From positions 186,001-250,000 of the forward strand of contig CAVSVP010000008.1 of the NCBI GenBank assembly GCA_963731125.1: DNA of 64,000 nt. The letters are read 5' to 3'. This document shows positions 62,210 through 64,000 of the stretch, one piece after another. The stretch comes from CAVSVP01 sp963731125. GTDB taxonomy: Bacteria; Pseudomonadota; Gammaproteobacteria; Competibacterales; Competibacteraceae. The notes beneath the pieces were generated by a model, which had not been told where the DNA came from, did no database searches, and saw only the letters and a list, made by a program, of their open reading frames with translations. The position numbers and the translations under genes were made by a program. Position 1 is the first letter of the stretch. Each line of letters opens with the position of its first letter.

Positions 62210-63757
62210 CTTGACAATGTCACATTACCCAACTGCCTAGTGAGTTTGTATCATAATGATTTTTTGTAGAAAAGCGATGATGACAAAAAAGAGTTGGGGT
62301 GTCGGTGGGGTCTTGTGCCCGAAGCGATCCACACGTTGGGGCAGCGGCTGCATGAGTGTTGGGATCGCTACCGGAGCTGTTTCAAGACCCAAACCCGAGA
62401 CGGCAGTGCTTATGCACGGCATTACCTGAGCGGGCTGCTGCGCATGGAGAAACACCGACACTATAGCGGAATAGGCCGCGAGACGGGTGTCGAAGGGCAA
62501 AACCTGCAGCACTTCATGAGCCATTCTCCCTGGTCAGCCGAGGCGGTTTACCGGCAGGTACAAGAGGAAGTGAAAGCCACGCCGGAGCTGACCCGTGGCG
62601 GGGTGTTGTTGGTAGACGAAAGCGCCGAGGAGAAGGCGAGCGATGCCAGTGCGGGAGCGGCCAAACAATATAACGGCCGGTGTGGCAAAGTCGAGACGAG
62701 CCAAGTGGGGGTGTTGTTGAGTTATGTGAACCTCACGGTCGCATCGGGGTTTTGGACCTGGCTCACGGGCAAGCTGTTTCTGCCGGAAGCGTGGTTTGAG
62801 GCCAGCTACCAGAAGCGGCGTCAGCGACTAGGCATTCCGGAGTCGCTGCGCTTCAAAACCAAGGTGGAATTGGCCTGGGACGGGATTGCCGAGGTTATCG
62901 CGGGCGGTCTGGCGTTCGAGATCGTCGGCTTTGATAGCCTGTACGGACGCAGTGGCTGGCTGCGGGCCCAGGTGCGACAGGCAAACCGGCGGTATATGGC
63001 CGAGATACCGGCCGATACCGCGGTGTACCTGGAAAAGCCGACGCTCGGCCTGCCGGCACGCCACGGTAAGCGAGGAAGACAGCCGACACGGGTACAGGTG
63101 CTCGCGGGGGAACCGGTACGCGCGGATAGCCTACGTGAGGCCATGGACTGGCAGCAGCTTCAGGTTCGGGCAACCGAACGGGGTGAGCTGCAGGAACGCT
63201 TTGCCGCTCGCCGCGTCTGGACCGTCTATGACGGCCACGCCGTGGAAGAGTGGCTGGTGATGCGCGAAGAGGCCACCGACCGCGTCAGCTATGCGCTGTG
63301 TAATGCCGCCGCGGATACGCCGTTGGCACAACTGGCGTGGTGGAAGTGCCAGCGCTACTTCATCGAACGCGCCAACCAGGATGCGAAGTCCGAGCTGGGC
63401 TGGGATGAGTTGCAAGCACAGAAGTACCGCGCGTGGAACCATCATCTCGCCTTGACGGTGCTCGCGTCCTGGTTCATTGCCCAAACCCAAATTGACTGGG
63501 CACAGGCTCATCCGCGTGATCCGGCGTTGCTCAAAGAACTGGAAACGGATGTCCTACCGGCCCTGTCGGTGGCCAATGTCAGAGAGTTATTGCGCGCGGT
63601 CATGCCCCTGAAACGCTTGACCGAAGAACAAGCCACGGAGCGGGTTGTCGAGCATTTGCTCAATCGCACACGATCACGAAAAAGTAAGCTTAAAAAACAA
63701 CGGCTTGAGAAAAGAGCCCACACCGGCCCGACGTGAAGCTAATGTGACATTGTCAAG
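62210..63757 (+). mobile_element. IS701-family insertion sequence with TTAC target duplication
   Basis: Perfect 18-bp terminal repeats CTTGACAATGTCACATTA lie at 62210-62227 and (reverse complement) 63740-63757, with TTAC at 62206-62209 and 63758-63761. Total length is 1548 bp. The perfect ends, duplication and intact ORF mark a recent insertion, located 177 bases right of IS982-like copy 2. Confidence 0.88.
62294..63736 (+). CDS. IS701-family transposase
   Basis: About 480 codons. The ORF opens at TTG 62294, but the true start is unclear. An N-terminal helical part (HYSGIGRETGVEGQNLQHFM, about 56-75) precedes the DDE fold: the first Asp is in GGVLLVDESAEEKAS (about 99-113), QYNGRCGKVETSQVGV follows, then FEIVGFDSLYGRSGWLR (about 212-228) and the C-terminal RYFIERANQDAKSELGWDE with the catalytic Glu. 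The K/R-rich end is typical of IS701 proteins. It ends 21 bases before the right terminal repeat. Confidence 0.82.
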   Translation: MGCRWGLVPEAIHTLGQRLHECWDRYRSCFKTQTRDGSAYARHYLSGLLRMEKHRHYSGIGRETGVEGQNLQHFMSHSPWSAEAVYRQVQEEVKATPELTRGGVLLVDESAEEKASDASAGAAKQYNGRCGKVETSQVGVLLSYVNLTVASGFWTWLTGKLFLPEAWFEASYQKRRQRLGIPESLRFKTKVELAWDGIAEVIAGGLAFEIVGFDSLYGRSGWLRAQVRQANRRYMAEIPADTAVYLEKPTLGLPARHGKRGRQPTRVQVLAGEPVRADSLREAMDWQQLQVRATERGELQERFAARRVWTVYDGHAVEEWLVMREEATDRVSYALCNAAADTPLAQLAWWKCQRYFIERANQDAKSELGWDELQAQKYRAWNHHLALTVLASWFIAQTQIDWAQAHPRDPALLKELETDVLPALSVANVRELLRAVMPLKRLTEEQATERVVEHLLNRTRSRKSKLKKQRLEKRAHTGPT

Positions 63758-63761
63758 TTAC

Positions 63762-64000
63762 TATCAATAAATTTTTTAAATTCGACAGGTGATATCAGCA
63801 AAAAATGTCGCAGGGGTAATGGCGAAATATACTTTAAATTTACTTATGCGGTTGAAAAATAAATTAAATTTTACTTAGGTACGAAATTTGCCCAGAGAAA
63901 TATACAACTAAGGTGCATAGCCTGAATTTTAAAAACTAACGCTTTTAGCGCAATGAAGTAAGGAAAAGTGTAGATCCCATACTCTACGGAACCAGAAAGA
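63762..64000. other. AT-rich right end of window
   Basis: About 240 AT-rich bases with no gene recognised. A gene may begin beyond the window. Confidence 0.4.

Noticed and set aside
1..64000. CRISPR arrays, tRNA or rRNA genes, prophage modules
   Set aside because: I looked for spaced direct repeats, tRNA-like ends and phage structural genes and found none that I could support.

Overview
The window looks like a chromosomal segment of a gammaproteobacterium, probably an aerobic environmental one. This is judged from UmuDC, BioA, AqpZ, a complete leucine/isovalerate (liu) cluster, XpaC/TelA and many membrane-bound PAS, GGDEF and EAL proteins. Genes are dense and moderately GC-rich, with AT-richer islands around 0.7-2 kb, 3.9-5 kb and the far right end. 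No rRNA, tRNA, CRISPR array or phage structural gene was seen. The species cannot be named from the sequence alone.

Layout. 0-6 kb: the tail of a BASS-type transporter, an IS1-family element, a PpiC-like isomerase with a HupE-like membrane protein, a small membrane protein behind a tiny leader ORF, and aquaporin Z. 6-11 kb: xpaC-telA, a zinc metallopeptidase and a KefB-like antiporter. 11-15.2 kb: a PhnD-type binding protein overlapping a GGDEF/EAL protein, then lemA and a short membrane remnant. 15.3-18.4 kb: umuD, a frameshifted umuC, and an NDUFA9-like reductase with a small coupled ORF. 19-30 kb: an acyl-CoA synthetase, a DUF6398-like protein, a frameshifted NTF2-like gene, an AI-2E family permease, a truncated CDF transporter, an Old Yellow Enzyme, ComB, a zinc alcohol dehydrogenase divergent from an ArsR regulator, and an exported MBL-fold hydrolase. 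30-33.5 kb: a 1087-residue MASE1-PAS-GGDEF-EAL protein. 33.6-42 kb: the liu operon in the order acyl-CoA ligase, liuA, liuB, liuC, liuD, mvaB, which covers isovaleryl-CoA to acetoacetate plus acetyl-CoA. 42-45.5 kb: a hybrid histidine kinase. 45.5-50.1 kb: a MauG/cytochrome c peroxidase operon with two TPR proteins, and an EF-hand protein. 50-52.9 kb: bioA and a HAMP kinase. 52.9-55 kb: a broken CBM26-like/Hsp20 fusion gene, a glycine-zipper lipoprotein, and a small membrane gene split by a MITE.

55-62 kb: two inverted 1030-bp IS982-like copies flank a BNR-repeat sialidase-like gene, a Cys-rich small protein and a PAS histidine kinase whose stop codon lies inside the IS end. An IS701-family element with a TTAC target duplication follows.

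The most unusual item is at 52.9-53.65 kb. A starch-binding-like module and an alpha-crystallin domain appear to have been one ORF, now split by expansion of an 8-bp tandem repeat. Removing two repeat units restores one 249-codon frame. Gene decay recurs in this window (umuC, NTF2-like, CDF, GIDE-like tail, MITE-split gene, IS982 copy 1). Two of these are single-base changes at homopolymers and could be sequencing errors.
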